From the NCBI RefSeq assembly GCF_047675955.1, contig NW_027327441.1, forward strand, positions 372,001 to 436,000: a DNA stretch of 64,000 bases, read 5' to 3'. The notes beneath the pieces were generated by a model that did not search any database, was not told the origin of the DNA, and saw only the letters and a program-made list of their open reading frames with translations. How positions within the stretch are numbered: the first letter of the stretch is position 1; each line of letters begins with the position of its first letter. Positions 23,965 to 37,023 of the stretch are shown piece after piece. The stretch is from Chlorocebus sabaeus. Its lineage: Eukaryota > Chordata > Mammalia > Primates > Cercopithecidae. The position numbers and the translations under genes are program-made.

Positions 23965-26900
23965 CCAATTCCACAAGAACGGCCTTAGCCAAAGGCTTCT
24001 TGAAGGGAAAGATGTAACTCTGTGAGATGAATTAACAGCACACAGAGAAGTTTCTCAGAAAGCTTCTTTCCAGTTTTGAAAGGAAGATACTTCCTTTTTC
24101 CCATAGCCCTCTATGGGCCTCCAAATACCCCTTTTCCAATTCCACAAGAACAGCCTTAGCGAAAGGTTTCTTGAAGGGAAAGATGTAACACTGTGAGATG
24201 AATTAACAAAACACAGAGTAGTTTCTCAGAAAGCTTCTTTCCAGTATTGAACGCAAGATATTTCCTTTTTCACCGTAGCCCTCCTTGGGCTTCCAAACAC
24301 CACTTTGCCAATTCCACAAGAACAGCCTTAGCGAAAGGCTTCTTGAAGGGAAAGATGTAACTCTGTGAGATGAATTAACAGAACACAGAGCAGTTTCTCA
24401 GAAAGCTTCTTTCCAGTTTTGAACGGAAGATATTTCGTTTTTCACCATAGCCCTCTATGGGCTTCCAAATATCCCTTTGCCAATTCCACAAGAACAGCCT
24501 TAGCGAGGGGCTTCTTGAAGGGAAAGATGTAACTCTGTGAGATGAATTAACAGAACACAGAGCAGTTTCTCAGAAAGCTTCTTTCCAATTTTGAAAGGAA
24601 GATACTTCCTTTTTCCCATAGCGCTCTATGGGCTTCCAAATATCCCTTTTCCAATTCCACAAGAACAGCCTTAGCGAAAGGCTTCTTGAAGGGAAAGATG
24701 TAACTCTGTGACATGAATTAACAGAACACAGAGCAGTTTCTCAGAAAGCTTCTTTCCAGTTTTGAACGGAAGATATTTCCTTTTTCACCATAGCCCTCTA
24801 TGGGCTTCCAAATATCCCTTTGCCAATTCCACAAGAACAGCCTTAGAGAAAGGCTTCTTGAAGGGAAAGATGTAACTCTGTGAGATGAATTAACAGAACA
24901 CAGAGCAGTTTCTCAGAAAGCTTCTTTCCAGTTTTGAACGGAAGATTTTCCTTTTTCACCATAGCCCTCTATGGGCTTCCAAATATCCCTTTGCCAATTC
25001 CACAAGAACAGCCTTAGCGAAAGGCTTCTTGAAGGGAAAGATGTAACTCTGTGAGATGAATTAACAGAACACAGAGCAGTTTCTCAGAAAGCTTCTTTCC
25101 AGTTTTGAAAGGAAGATACTTCCTTTTTCCCATAGCGCTCTATGGGCTTCCAAATATCCCTTTTCCAATTCCTCAAGAACAGCCTTAGCGAAAGGCTTCT
25201 TGAAGGGAAAGATGTAACTCTGTGAGATGAATTAACAGAACACAGAGCAGTTTCTCAGAAAGCTTCTTTCCAGTTTTGAACGAAAGATATTTCCTTTTTC
25301 ACCATAGCCCTTAATGGGCTTCCAAATATCCCTTTGCCAATTCCACAAGAACAGCCTTAGCGAAAGGCTTCTTGAAGGGAAAGATGTAACTCTGTGAGAT
25401 GAATTAACAGAACACAGAGCAGTTTCTCAGAATGCTTCTTTCCAGTATTGAACCGAAGATATTTCCTTTTTCACCGTAGCCCTCTATGGGCTTCCAAAGA
25501 TCACTTTGCCCATTCTACAAGAACAGCCTTAGCGAATGTCTTCTTGAAGGGAAAGATGTAACTCTGTGAGATGAATTAACAGAACGCAGAGCAGTTTCTC
25601 AGAAAGTTTCTTTCCAGTTTTGAAAGGAAGATACTTCCATTTTCCCATAGCCCTCTATGGGATTCCAAATATCCCTTTTCCAATTCCACAAGAACAGCCT
25701 TAGCGAAAGGCTTCTTGAAGGGAAAGATGTAACTCTGTGAGATGAATTAAAAAAACACAGAGCAGTTTCTCAGAAAGTTTCTTTCCAGTATTGAACGCAA
25801 GATATTTCCTTTTTCACCGTAGCCCTCCTTGGGCTTCCAAACACCACTTTGCCAATTCCACAAGAACAGCCTTAGCAAAAGGCTTCTTGAAGGGAAAGAT
25901 GTAACTCTGTGAGATGAATTAACAGAACACAGAGCAGTTTCTCAGAAAGCTTCTTTCCAGTTTTGAACGGAAGATATTTCCTTTTTCACCATAGCCCTCT
26001 ATGGGCTTCCAAATATCACTTTGTCAATTCCACAAGAACAGCCTTAGCGAAAGGCTTTTGAAGGGAAAGATGTAACTCTGTGAGATGAATTAATAGAACA
26101 CGGAGCAGATTCTCAGAAAGCTTCTTTCCAGTTTTGAACGGAAGATATTTCCTTTTTCACCATAGCCCTCAATGGGCTTCCAAATATCACTTTTCCAATT
26201 CCACAAGAACAGCCTTAGCGAAAGGCTTCTTGAAGGGAAAGATGTAACTCTGCGAGATGAATTAACAGAACACAGAGCAGTTTCTCAGAAAGCTTCTTTC
26301 CAGTTTTGAACGGAAGATATTTCCTTTTTCCCCATAGCCCTCTATGGGCTTCCAAATATCACTTTGCCAATTCCACAAGAACAGCCTTAGCGAAAGGCTT
26401 CTTGAAGGGAAAGATGTAACTCTGTGAGATGAATTAACAGAACACAGAGCAGTTTCTCAGAAAGCTTCTTTCCAGTTCTGAACGGAAGATATTTCGTTTT
26501 TCACCATAGCCCTCTATGGGTTTCCAAATATCCCTTTGCCAATTCCACAAGAACTGCCTTAGCGAAAGGCTTCTTGAAGGGAAAGATGTAGCTCTGTGAG
26601 ATGAATTAACAGAACACAGAGCAGTTTCTCAGAAAGCTTCTTTCCAGTTTTGAACGGAAGGTATTTCGTTTTTCACCATAGCCCTCTATGGGCTTCCAAA
26701 TATCCCTTTGCCAATTCCACAAGAACAGCCTTAGCGAAAGGGTTCTTGAAGGGAAAGATGTAACTCGGTGAGATGAATTAACAGAACACAGAGCAGTTTC
26801 TCAGAAAGCTTCTTTCCAGTTTTGAAAGGAAGATACTTCCTTTTTCCCATAGCGCTCTATGGGCTTCCAAATATCACTTTGCCAACACCACAAGAACAGC

Positions 26901-27810
26901 CTTAGCGAAAGGCTTCTTGAAGGGAAAGATGTAACTCTGTGAGATGAATTAACGGATCACAGAGCAGTTTCTCAGAAAGCTACTTTCCAGTTTTGAACGG
27001 AAGATATTTCCTTTTTCACCATAGCCCTCTTTGGGCTTCCAAATACCACTTTGCCAATTCCACAAGAACCGCCTTAGCGAAAGGCTTCTTGAAGGGAAAG
27101 ATGTAACTCTGTGAGATGAATTAACAGAACACAGAGCAGTTTCTCAGAAAGCTTCTTTCCAGTTTTCAACGGAAGATATTTCCTTTTACAACATAGCCAT
27201 CTATGAGCTTCCAAATATCACCTTGCCAATTCCACAAGAACAGTGTTAGCGAAAGGCTTCTTGAAGGGAAAGATGTAACTCTGTGAGATGAATTAACAGA
27301 ACACAGAGCAGTTTCTCAGAAAGCTTCTTTCCAGTTTTGAACGGAAGATACTTCCTTTTTCACCGTAGCCCTCTATGGGCTTCCAAATATCCCTTTGCCA
27401 ATTCCACAAGAACAGCCTTAGCGAAAGGCTTCTTGAAGGGAAAGATGTAACTCTGTGAGATGAATTATCGGAACACAGAGCAGTTTCTCAGAAAGCTTCT
27501 TTCCAGTTTTGAACGGAAGATATTTCCTTTTTCACCATAGCCCTCTATGGGCTTCCAAATATCCCTTTGCCAATTCCACAAGAACAGCCTTAGCGAAAGG
27601 CTTCTTGAAGGGAAAGATGTAACTCTGTGATATGAATTAACAGAACACAGAGCAGTTTCTCAGAAAGCTTCTTTCCAGTATTGTACGCAAGATATTTCCT
27701 TTTTCAGCGTAGCCCTCCATGGGCTTCCAAAGACCACTTTGCCAATTCCACAAGAACAGCCTTAGCGAAAGGCTTCTTGAAGGGAAAGATGTAACTCTGT
27801 GAGATGAATT
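23965..27810 (-). repeat. Block X2
   Basis: Second X copy in U1, offset 6,184 bp from X1. Distinguishing bases are C at 24,622 (A in X1), T at 25,433 (A), A at 25,751 (C) and G at 27,365 (A). The first, second and fourth are also present in X4, so they predate the U duplication; the third is private to X2. Confidence 0.88.
27736..27810. repeat. Junction of the 19,243-bp duplication
   Basis: To the left the sequence follows X1/X2 (CCATGGGCTTCCAAAGACC). To the right it follows B1 (TTAACAG at 27,809, where Y has TTCACAG, then TTTCGTTTTTCACC and GCGAGGGG). Between about 27,736 and 27,810 both parents are identical, so the crossover lies in this stretch of about 75 bp. It preserves the 172-bp register. 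Confidence 0.88.
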
Positions 27811-28188
27811 AACAGAACACAGAGCAGTTTCTCAGAAAGCTTCTTTCCAGTTTTGAACGGAAGATATTTCGTTTTTCACCATAGCCCTCTATGGGCTTCC
27901 AAATATCCCTTTGCCAATTCCACAAGAACAGCCTTAGCGAGGGGCTTCTTGAAGGGAAAGATGTAACTCTGTGAGATGAATTAACAGAACACAGAGCAGT
28001 TTCTCAGAAAGCTTCTTTCCAATTTTGAAAGGAAGATACTTCCTTTTTCCCATAGCGCTCTATGGGCTTCCAAATATCCCTTTTCCAATTCCACAAGAAC
28101 AGCCTTAGCGAAAGGCTTCTTGAAGGGAAAGATGTAACTCTGTGAGATGAATTAACAGAACACAGAGCAGTTTCTCAGAAAGCTTCTT

Positions 28189-28205
28189 TCCCGTTTTGAA
28201 CGGAA
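28189..28205 (-). other. CENP-B-box-like site, CCCG class (B3)
   Basis: U2 copy at +19,243 bp, unchanged. Confidence 0.6.
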
Positions 28206-30305
28206 GATTTTTCCTATTTCACCATAGCCCTCAATGGGCTTCCAAATATCACTTTGCCAATTCCACAAGAACAGCCTTAGCGAAAGGCTTCTTGAAGGGA
28301 AAGATGTAACTCTGTGAGATGAATTAACGGAACACAGAGCAGTTTCTCAGAAAGCTTCTTTCCAGTTTTGAACGGAAGATATTTCCTTTTTCACCTTAGC
28401 CCTCTAGGGGCTTCCAAATATCACTTTGCCAGTTCCACAAGAACAGCCTTAGCGAAAGGCTTCTTGAAGGGAAAGATGTAACTCTGTGAGATGAATTAAC
28501 AGAACACAGAGCAGTTTCTCAGAAAGCTTCTTTCCAGTATTGAACGGAAGATATTTCCTTTTTCACCGTAGCCCTCTATGGCCTTCCAAATATCACTTTG
28601 CCAATTCCACAAGAACAGCCTTAGCGAAAGGCTTCTTGAAGGCAAAGATGTAACTCTGTGAGATGAATTAAAAGAACACAGAGCAGTTTCTCAGAAAGCT
28701 TCTTTCCAGTTTTGAACGGAAGATATTTCCTTTTTCACCATAGCCCTCTAAGGGCTTCCAAATATCCCTTTGCCAATTCCACAAGAACAGCCTTAGCGAA
28801 AGTCTTCTTGAAGGGAAAGATGTAACTCTGTGAGATGAATTAACAGAACACAGAGCAGTTTCTCAGAAAGTTTCTTTCCAGTTTTGAAAGGAAGATACTT
28901 CCATTTTCCCATAACCCTCTATGGGCTTCCAAATATCCCTTTTCCAATTCCACAAGAACAGTCTTAGCGATAGGCTTCTTGAAGGGAAAGATGTAACACT
29001 GTGAGATGAATTAACAAAACACAGAGCAGTTTCTCAGAAAGTTTCTTTCCAGTATTGAACGCAAGATATTTCCTTTTTCACCGTAGCCCTCCTTGGGCTT
29101 CCAAATACCACTTTGCCAATTCCACAAGAACAGCCTTAGCGAAAGGCTTCTTGAAGGGTAAGATGTAACTCTGTGAGATGAATTAATAGAACACAGAGCA
29201 GTTTCTCAGAAAGCTTCTTTCCAGTTTTGAACGGAAGATATTTCCTTTTTCACCATAGCCCTCTATGGGTTTCCAAGTATCCCTTTGCCAATTCCACAAG
29301 AACAGCCTTAGCGAAAGGCTTCTTGAAGGGAAAGATGTAACTCTGTGAGATGAATTAACAGAACACAGAGCAGTTTCTCAGAAAGCTTCTTTCCAGTTTT
29401 GAACGGAAGATATTTCCTTTTTCACCATAGCCCTCAATGGGCTTCCAAAAATCACTTTGCCAATTCCACAAGAACAGCCTTAGCGAAAGGCTTCTTGAAG
29501 GGAAAGATGTAACTCTGTGAGATGAATTAACAGAACACAGAGCAGTTTCTCAGAAAGCTTCTTTCCAGTTTTGAACGGAAGATACTTCCTTTTTCACCAT
29601 TGCCCTCTATGGGCTTCCAAATATCCCATTGCCAATTCCACAAGAACAGCCTAATCGAAAGGCTTCTTGAAGGGAAAGATGTAACTCTGTGAGATGAATT
29701 AACAGAACACAGAGCAGTTTCTCAGAAAGCTTCTTTCCAGTTTTGAACGGAAGATATTTCCTTTTTCACCATAGCCCTCTATGGGCTTCCAAATATCCCT
29801 TTGCCAACTCCACAAGAACAGCCTTAGCGAAAGGCTTCTTGAAGGGAAAGATGTAACTCTGTGAGGTGAATTAACAGAACACAGAGCAGAATCTCAAAAA
29901 GCTTCTTTCCAGTATTGAACGCAAGATATTTCCTTTTTCACAGTAGCCCTGCATGGACTTCAAAATATCTCTTTGCCAATGCCACAAGAACAGCCTTAGC
30001 AAAAGGATTCTTGCAGGGAAAGATGTAACTATGTGAGATGAATTAACAGAACACAGAGCAGTTTCTCAGAAAGCTTCTTTCCAGTTTTGAACGGAAGATA
30101 TTTCGTGTTTCACCATAGCCCTCTATGGGCTTCCAAATATCAGTTTGCCATCTCCACAAGAACAGCCTTAGCGAAAGGCTTCTTGAAGGGAAAGATGTAA
30201 CTCTGTGAGATGAATTAACAGAACACAGAGCAGTTTCTCAGAAAGCTTCTTTCCAGTTATGAACGGAAGATATTTCCTTTTTCACCATAGCCCTCTCTGG
30301 GCTTC

Positions 30306-32663
30306 CAAACACCACTTTGCCAATTCCACAAGAACAGCCTTAGCGAAAGGCTTCTTGAAGGGAAAGATGTAACTCTGTGAGATGAATTAACAGAACACAG
30401 AGCAGTTTCTCAGAAAGCTTCTTTCCAGTTTTGAACGGAAGATATTTCGTTTTTCACCATAGCCCTCTATGGGCTTCCAAATATCCCTTTGCCAATTCCA
30501 CAAGAACAGCCTTAGCGAGGGGCTTCTTGAAGGGAAAGATGTAACTCTGTGAGATGAATTAACAGAACACAGAGCAGTTTCTCAGAAAGCTTCTTTCCAA
30601 TTTTGAAAGGAAGATACTTCCTTTTTCCCATAGCGCTCTATGGGCTTCCAAATATCCCTTTTCCAATTCCACAAGAACAGCCTTAGCGAAAGGCTTCTTG
30701 AAGGGAAAGATGTAACTCTGTGAGATGAATTAACAGAACACAGAGCAGTTTCTCAGAAAGCTTCTTTCCCGTTTTGAACGGAAGATTTTTCCTATTTCAC
30801 CATAGCCCTCAATGGGCTTCCAAATATCACTTTGCCAATTCCACAAGAACAGCCTTAGCGAAAGGCTTCTTGAAGGGAAAGATGTAACTCTGTGAGATGA
30901 ATTAACGGAACACAGAGCAGTTTCTCAGAAAGCTTCTTTCCAGTTTTGAACGGAAGATATTTCCTTTTTCACCTTAGCCCTCTAGGGGCTTCCAAATATC
31001 AGTTTGCCAATTCCACAAGAACAGCCTTAGCGAAAGGCTTCTTGAAGGGAAAGATGTAACTCTGTGAGATGAATTAACAGAACACAGAGCAGTTTCTCAG
31101 AAAGCTTCTTTCCAGTATTGAACGGAAGATATTTCCTTTTTCACCGTAGCCCTCTATGGCCTTCCAAATATCACTTTGCCAATTCCACAAGAACAGCCTT
31201 AGCGAAAGGCTTCTTGAAGGCAAAGATGTAACTCTGTGAGATGAATTAAAAGAACACAGAGCAGTTTCTCAGAAAGCTTCTTTCCAGTTTTGAACGGAAG
31301 ATATTTCCTTTTTCACCATAGCCCTCTATGGGCTTCCAAATATCCCTTTGCCAATTCCACAAGAACAGCCTTAGCGAAAGTCTTCTTGAAGGGAAAGATG
31401 TAACTCTGTGAGATGAATTAACAGAACACAGAGCAGTTTCTCAGAAAGTTTCTTTCCAGTTTTGAAAGGAAGATACTTCCATTTTCCCATAACCCTCTAT
31501 GGGCTTCCAAATATCCCTTTTCCAATTCCACAAGAACAGTCTTAGCGATAGGCTTCTTGAAGGGAAAGATGTAACACTGTGAGATGAATTAACAAAACAC
31601 AGAGCAGTTTCTCAGAAAGTTTCTTTCCAGTATTGAACGCAAGATATTTCCTTTTTCACCGTAGCCCTCCTTGGGCTTCCAAATAACACTTTGCCAATTC
31701 CACAAGAACAGCCTTAGCGAAAGGCTTCTTGAAGGGAAAGATGTAACTCTGTGAGAGGAATTAACAGAACACAGAGCAGTTTCTCAGAAAGCTTCTTTCC
31801 AGTTTTGAACGGAAGATATTTCTTTTTTCACCATAGCCCTCTATGGGTTTCCAAGTATCCCTTTGCCAATTCCACAAGAACAGCCTTAGCGAAAGGCTTC
31901 TTGAAGGGAAAGATGTAACTCTGTGAGATGAATTAACAGAACACAGAGCAGTTTCTCAGAAAGCTTCTTTCCAGTTTTGAACGGAAGATATTTCCTTTTT
32001 CACCGTAGCCCTCAATGGCCTTCCAAAAATCACTTTGCCAATTCCACAAGAACAGCCTTAGCGAAAGGCTTCTTGAAGGGAAAGATGTAACTCTGTGAGA
32101 TGAATTAACAGAACACAGAGCAGTTTCTCAGAAAGCTTCTTTCCAGTTTTGAACGGAAGATACTTCCTTTTTCACCATTGCCCTCTATGGGCTTCCAAAT
32201 ATCCCATTGCCAATTCCACAAGAACAGCCTAATCGAAAGGCTTCTTGAAGGGAAAGATGTAACTCTGTGAGATGAATTAACAGAACACAGAGCAGTTTCT
32301 CAGAAAGCTTCTTTCCAGTTTTGAACGGAAGATATTTCCTTTTTCACCATATCCCTCTATGGGCTTCCAAATATCCCTTTGCCAACTCCACAAGAACAGC
32401 CTTAGCGAAAGGCTTCTTGAAGGGAAAGATGTAACTCTGTGAGGTGAATTAACAGAACACAGAGCAGAATCTCAAAAAGCTTCTTTCCAGTATTGAACGA
32501 AAGATATTTCCTTTTTCACAGTAGCCCTGCATGGACTTCCAAATATCTCTTTGCCAATGCCACAAGAACAGCCTTAGCAAAAGGATTCTTGCAGGGAAAG
32601 ATGTAACTATGTGAGATGAATTAACAGAACACAGAGCAGTTTCTCAGAAAGCTTCTTTCCAGT
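30306..32663 (-). repeat. Block B4 (U2 copy of B2)
   Basis: B2 counterpart at +19,243 bp, with GCGAGGGG at 30,515, CCCG variant at 30,768 and the GAACGAAAG monomer at about 32,495. One private base noticed: G at 31,757, giving GAGAGGAATT. Confidence 0.85.
30767..30783 (-). other. CENP-B-box-like site, CCCG class (B4)
   Basis: U2 copy of the B2 site, unchanged. Confidence 0.6.
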
Positions 32664-35600
32664 TATGAACGGAAGGTATTTCCTTTTTGACCATAGCCCT
32701 CTATGGGCTTCCAAATATCCCTTTGCCAATTCCACAAGAACAGCCTTAGCGAAAGGCTTCTTGAAGGGAAAGATGTAACTCTGTGAGATGAATTAACAGA
32801 ACACAGAGCAGTTTCTCAGAAAGCTTTTTTCCAGTTTTGAACGGAAGACCTTTACTTTTCCACCATAGCCCTCAATGGGCTTCCAAATATCACTTTGCCA
32901 ATTCCACAAAAACAGCCTTAGCGAAAGGCTTCTTGAAGGGAAAGATGTAACTCTGTGGGATGAATTAACGGAACGCAGAGCAGTTTCTCAGAAAGCTTCT
33001 TTCCAGTTTTGAACGGAAGATATTTCCTTTTTCACCATAGCCCTCTATGGGCTTCCAAATATCACTTTGCCAATTCCACAAGAACAGCCTAATCGAAAGG
33101 CTTCTTGAAGGGAAAGATGTAACTCTGTGAGATGAATTAACAGAACACAGAGCAGTTTCTCAGAAAGCTTCTTTCCAGTTTTGAACGGAAGATACTTCCT
33201 TTTTCACCATAGCCCTCTATGGGCTTCCAAATATCCCTTTGCCAATTCCACAAGAACAGACTTAGCGAAAGGCTTCTTGAAGGGAAAGATGTAACTCTGT
33301 GAGATGAATTAACAGAACACAGAGCAGTTTCTCAGAAAGCTTCTTTCCATTATTGAACGGAAGATATTTCCTTTTTCACCGTAGCCTTCTATGGCCTTCC
33401 AAATATCACTTTGCCAATTCCACAAGAACAGCCTTAGCGAAAGGCTTCTTGAAGGCAAAGATGTAACTCTGTGAGATGAATTAACAGAACACAGAGCAGT
33501 TTCTCAGAAAGCTTCTTTCCAGTTTTGAACGGAAGGTATTTCGTTTTTCACCATAGCCCTCTATGGGCTTCCAAATATCCCTTTGCCAATTCCACATTAA
33601 CAGACTTAGCGAAAGACTTCTTGAAGGGAAAGATGTAACACTGTGAGATGAATTAACAGAACACAGAGCAGTTTCTCAGAAAGCTTCTTTCCAGTTTGGA
33701 ACGAAAGATATTTCCTTTTTCACCATAGCCCTTAATGGGCTTCCAAATATCCCTTTGCCAATTCCACAAGAACGACCTTAGCGAAAGGCTTCTTGAAGGG
33801 AAAGATGTAACTCTGTGAGATGAATTAAAAGAACACAGAGCAGTTTCTCAGAAAGCTTCTTTCCAGTATTGAACCGAAGATATTTCCTTTTTCACCGTAG
33901 CCCTCTATGGGCTTCCAAAGATCACTTTGCCCATTCCAAAAGAACAGCCTTAGCGAATGTCTTCTTGAAGGGAAAGATGTAACTCTGTGAGATGAATTAA
34001 CAGAACACAGAGCAGTTTCTCAGAAAGTTTCTTTCCAGTTTTGAAAGGAAGATACTTCCATTTTCCCATAGCCCTCTATGGGGTTCCAAATATCCCTTTT
34101 CCAATTCCACAAGAACAGCCTTAGCGAAAGGCTTCTTGAAGGGAAAGATGTAACACTGTGAGATGAATTAACAAAACACAGAGCAGTTTCTCAGAAAGTT
34201 TCTTTCCAGTATTGAACGCAAGATATTTCCTTTTTCACCGTAGCCCTCCTTGGGCTTCCAAATACCACTTTGCCAATTCCACAAGAACAGCCTTAGCGAA
34301 AGGCTTCTTGAAGGGAAAGATGTAACTCTGTGAGATGAATTAATAGAACACGGAGCAGTTTCTCAGAAAGCTTCTTTCCAGTTTTGAACGGAAGATATTT
34401 CCTTTTTCACCATAGCCCTCTATGGGCTTCCAAGTATCCCTTTGCCAATTCCACAAGAACAGCCTTAGCGAAAGGCTTCTTGAAGGGAAAGATGTAACTC
34501 TGTGAGATGAATTAACAGAACACGGAGCAGTTTCTCAGAAAGCTTCTTTCCAGTTTTGAACGGAAGATATTTCCTTTTTCACCATAGCCCTCAATGGGCT
34601 TCCAAATATCACTTTGCCAATTCCACAAGAACAGCCTTAGCGAAAGGCTTCTTGAAGGGAAAGATGTAACTCTGCGATATGAATTAACGGAACACAGAGC
34701 AGTTTCTCAGAAAGCTTCTTTCCAGTTTTGAACGGAAGATATTTTCTTTTTCCCCATAGCCCTCTATGGGCTTCCAAATATCACTTTGCCAATTCCACAA
34801 GAACAGCCTTAGCGAAAGGCTTCTTGAAGGGAAAGATGTAACTCTGTGAGATGAATTAACAGAACACAGAGCAGTTTCTCAGAAAGCTTCTTTCCAGTTT
34901 TGAACGGAAGATATTTCGTTTTTCACCATAGCCCTCTATGGGTTTCCAAATATCCCTTTGCCAATTCCACAAGAACTGCCTTAGCGAAAGGCTTCTTGAA
35001 GGGAAAGATGTAACTCTGTGAGATGAATTAACAGAACACAGAGCAGTTTCTCAGAAAGCTTCTTTCCAGTTTTGAACGGAAGGTATTTCGTTTTTCACCA
35101 TAGCCCTCTATGGGCTTCCAAATATCCCTTTGCCAATTCCACAAGAACAGCCTTAGCGAAAGGGTTCTTGAAGGGAAAGATGTAACTCTGTGAGATGAAT
35201 TAACAGAACACAGAGCAGTTTCTCAGAAAGCTTCTTTCCAGTTTTGAAAGGAAGATACTTCCTTTTTCCCATAGCGCTATATGGGCTTCCAAAAATCACT
35301 TTGCCAACTCCACAAGAACAGCCTTAGCGAAAGGCTTCTTGAAGGGAATGGTGTAACTCTGTGAGATGAATTAACAGAACACAGAGCAGTTTCTCAGAAA
35401 GCTTCTTTCCAGTTTTGAACGGAAGATACTTCCTTTTTCACCATTGCCCTCTATGGGCTTCCAAATATCGCATTGCCAATTCCACAAGAACAGCCTAATC
35501 GAAAGGCTTCTTGAAGGGAAAGATGTAACTCTGTGAGATGAATTAACAGAACACAGAGCAGTTTCTCAGAAAGCTTCTTTCCAGTTTTGAACGGAAGAAA

Positions 35601-37023
35601 TTTCCTTTTTCACCATAGCCCTCTATGGGCTTCCAAATATCACTTTGCCAACTCCACAAGAACAGCCTTAGCGAAAGGCTTCTTGAAGGGAAAGATGTAA
35701 CTCTGTGAGGTGAATTAACAGAACACAGAGCAGAATCTCAAAAAGCTTCTTTCCAGTATTGAACGCGAGATATTTCCTTTTTCACAGTAGCCCTGCATGG
35801 ACTTCCAAATATCTCTTTGCCAATGCCACAAGAACAGCCTTAGCAAAAGGATTCTTGCAGGGAAAGATGTAACTAAGTGAGATGAATTAACAGAACACAG
35901 AGCAGTTTCTCAGAAAGCTTCTTTCCAGTTTTGAACGGAAGATACTTCCTTTTTCACCATAGCCCTCTATGGGCTTCCAAATATCCCTTTGCCAATTCCA
36001 CAAGAACAGCCTTAGCGAAAGGCTTCTTGAAGGGAAAGATGTAACTCTGTGAGATGAATTAACAGAACTCAGAGCAGTTTCTCAGAAAGCTTCTTTCCAG
36101 TTTTGAACGGAAGATATTTCGTTCTTCACCATAGCCCTCTATGGGCTTCCAAAGATCACTTTGCCAATTCAACAAGAACAGCCTTAGCGAAAGGCTTCTT
36201 GAAGGGAAAGATGTAACTCTGTGAGATGAATTAATAAAACACGGAGCAGTTTCTCAGAAAGCTTCTTTCCAGTTTTGAACGGAAGATATTTCCTTTTTCA
36301 CCTTAGCCCTCTAGGGGCTTCCAAATATCACTTTGCCAATTCCACAAGAGCAGCCTTAGCGAAAGGCTTCTTGAAGGGAAAGATGTAACTCTGTGAGATG
36401 AATTAACAGAACACAGAGCAGTTTCTCAGAAAGCTTCTTTCCAGTATTGAACGGAAGATATTTCCTTTTTCACCGTAGCCCTCTATGGCCTTCCAAATAT
36501 CACTTTGCCAATTCCACAAGAACAGCCTAATCGAAAGGCTTCTTGAAGGGAAAGATGTAACTCTGTGAGGTGAATTAACAGAACACAGAGCAGTTTCTCA
36601 TAAAGCTTCTTTCCAGTTTTGAACGGAAGATACTTCCTTTTTCACCATAGCCCTCTATGGGCTTCCAAATATCCCTTTGCCAATTCCACAAGAACAGCCT
36701 TAGCGAAAGGCTTCTTGAAGGGAAAGATGTAACTCTGTGAGATGAATTAACAGAACACAGAGCAGTTTCTCAGAAAGCTTCTTTCCAGTTTTGAACGGAA
36801 GATATTTTGTTCTTCACCATAGCCCTCTATGGGCTTCCAAAGATCACTTTGCCAATTCCACAAGAACAGCCTTAGCGAAAGGCTTCTAGAAGGGAAAGAT
36901 GTAACTCTGTGAGATGAATTAACAGAACACAGAGCAGTTTCTCAGAAAGCTTCTTTCATGTATTGAACGCAAGATATTTCCTTTTTCACAGTAGCCCTCC
37001 ATGTACTTCCAAATATCCCTTTG
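32664..37023 (-). repeat. Block C2 (U2 copy of C1)
   Basis: C1 counterpart at +19,243 bp with all markers retained, including GAAGACCTTTACTTTTCC (about 32,845), GTTTGGAACGAAAG (about 33,694), GCGCTATATGG (about 35,274) and TTTTGTTCTTC (about 36,806). C at 33,101 matches consensus where C1 has T (13,858). Confidence 0.82.

Larger units (their letters stand above)
8568..27810 (-). repeat. U1: first copy of 19,243-bp (112-monomer) duplication
   Basis: The tract is repeated immediately downstream as U2 at a constant offset of 19,243 bp. Rare markers at that offset include GCGAGGGG (8,694/27,937; 11,272/30,515; 18,319/37,562; 24,503/43,746) and the short GAAGATTTTCC monomer (18,761/38,004; 24,945/44,188). 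Internal order is B1-B2-C1-X1-Y1-X2. The boundary is uncertain by about 75 bp because both source monomers are identical there. U1-specific bases include T at 9,270, T at 13,858 and A at 25,751. Confidence 0.92.
27728..30305 (-). repeat. Block B3 (U2 copy of B1)
   Basis: B1 counterpart at +19,243 bp. GCGAGGGG at 27,937, CCCG variant at 28,190, AGGATTCTTG near 30,004. It has A at 28,513 where B1 has T (9,270). The first ~80 bases belong to the junction monomer and keep the X2-type AAAGACC instead of AAACACC. Confidence 0.85.
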
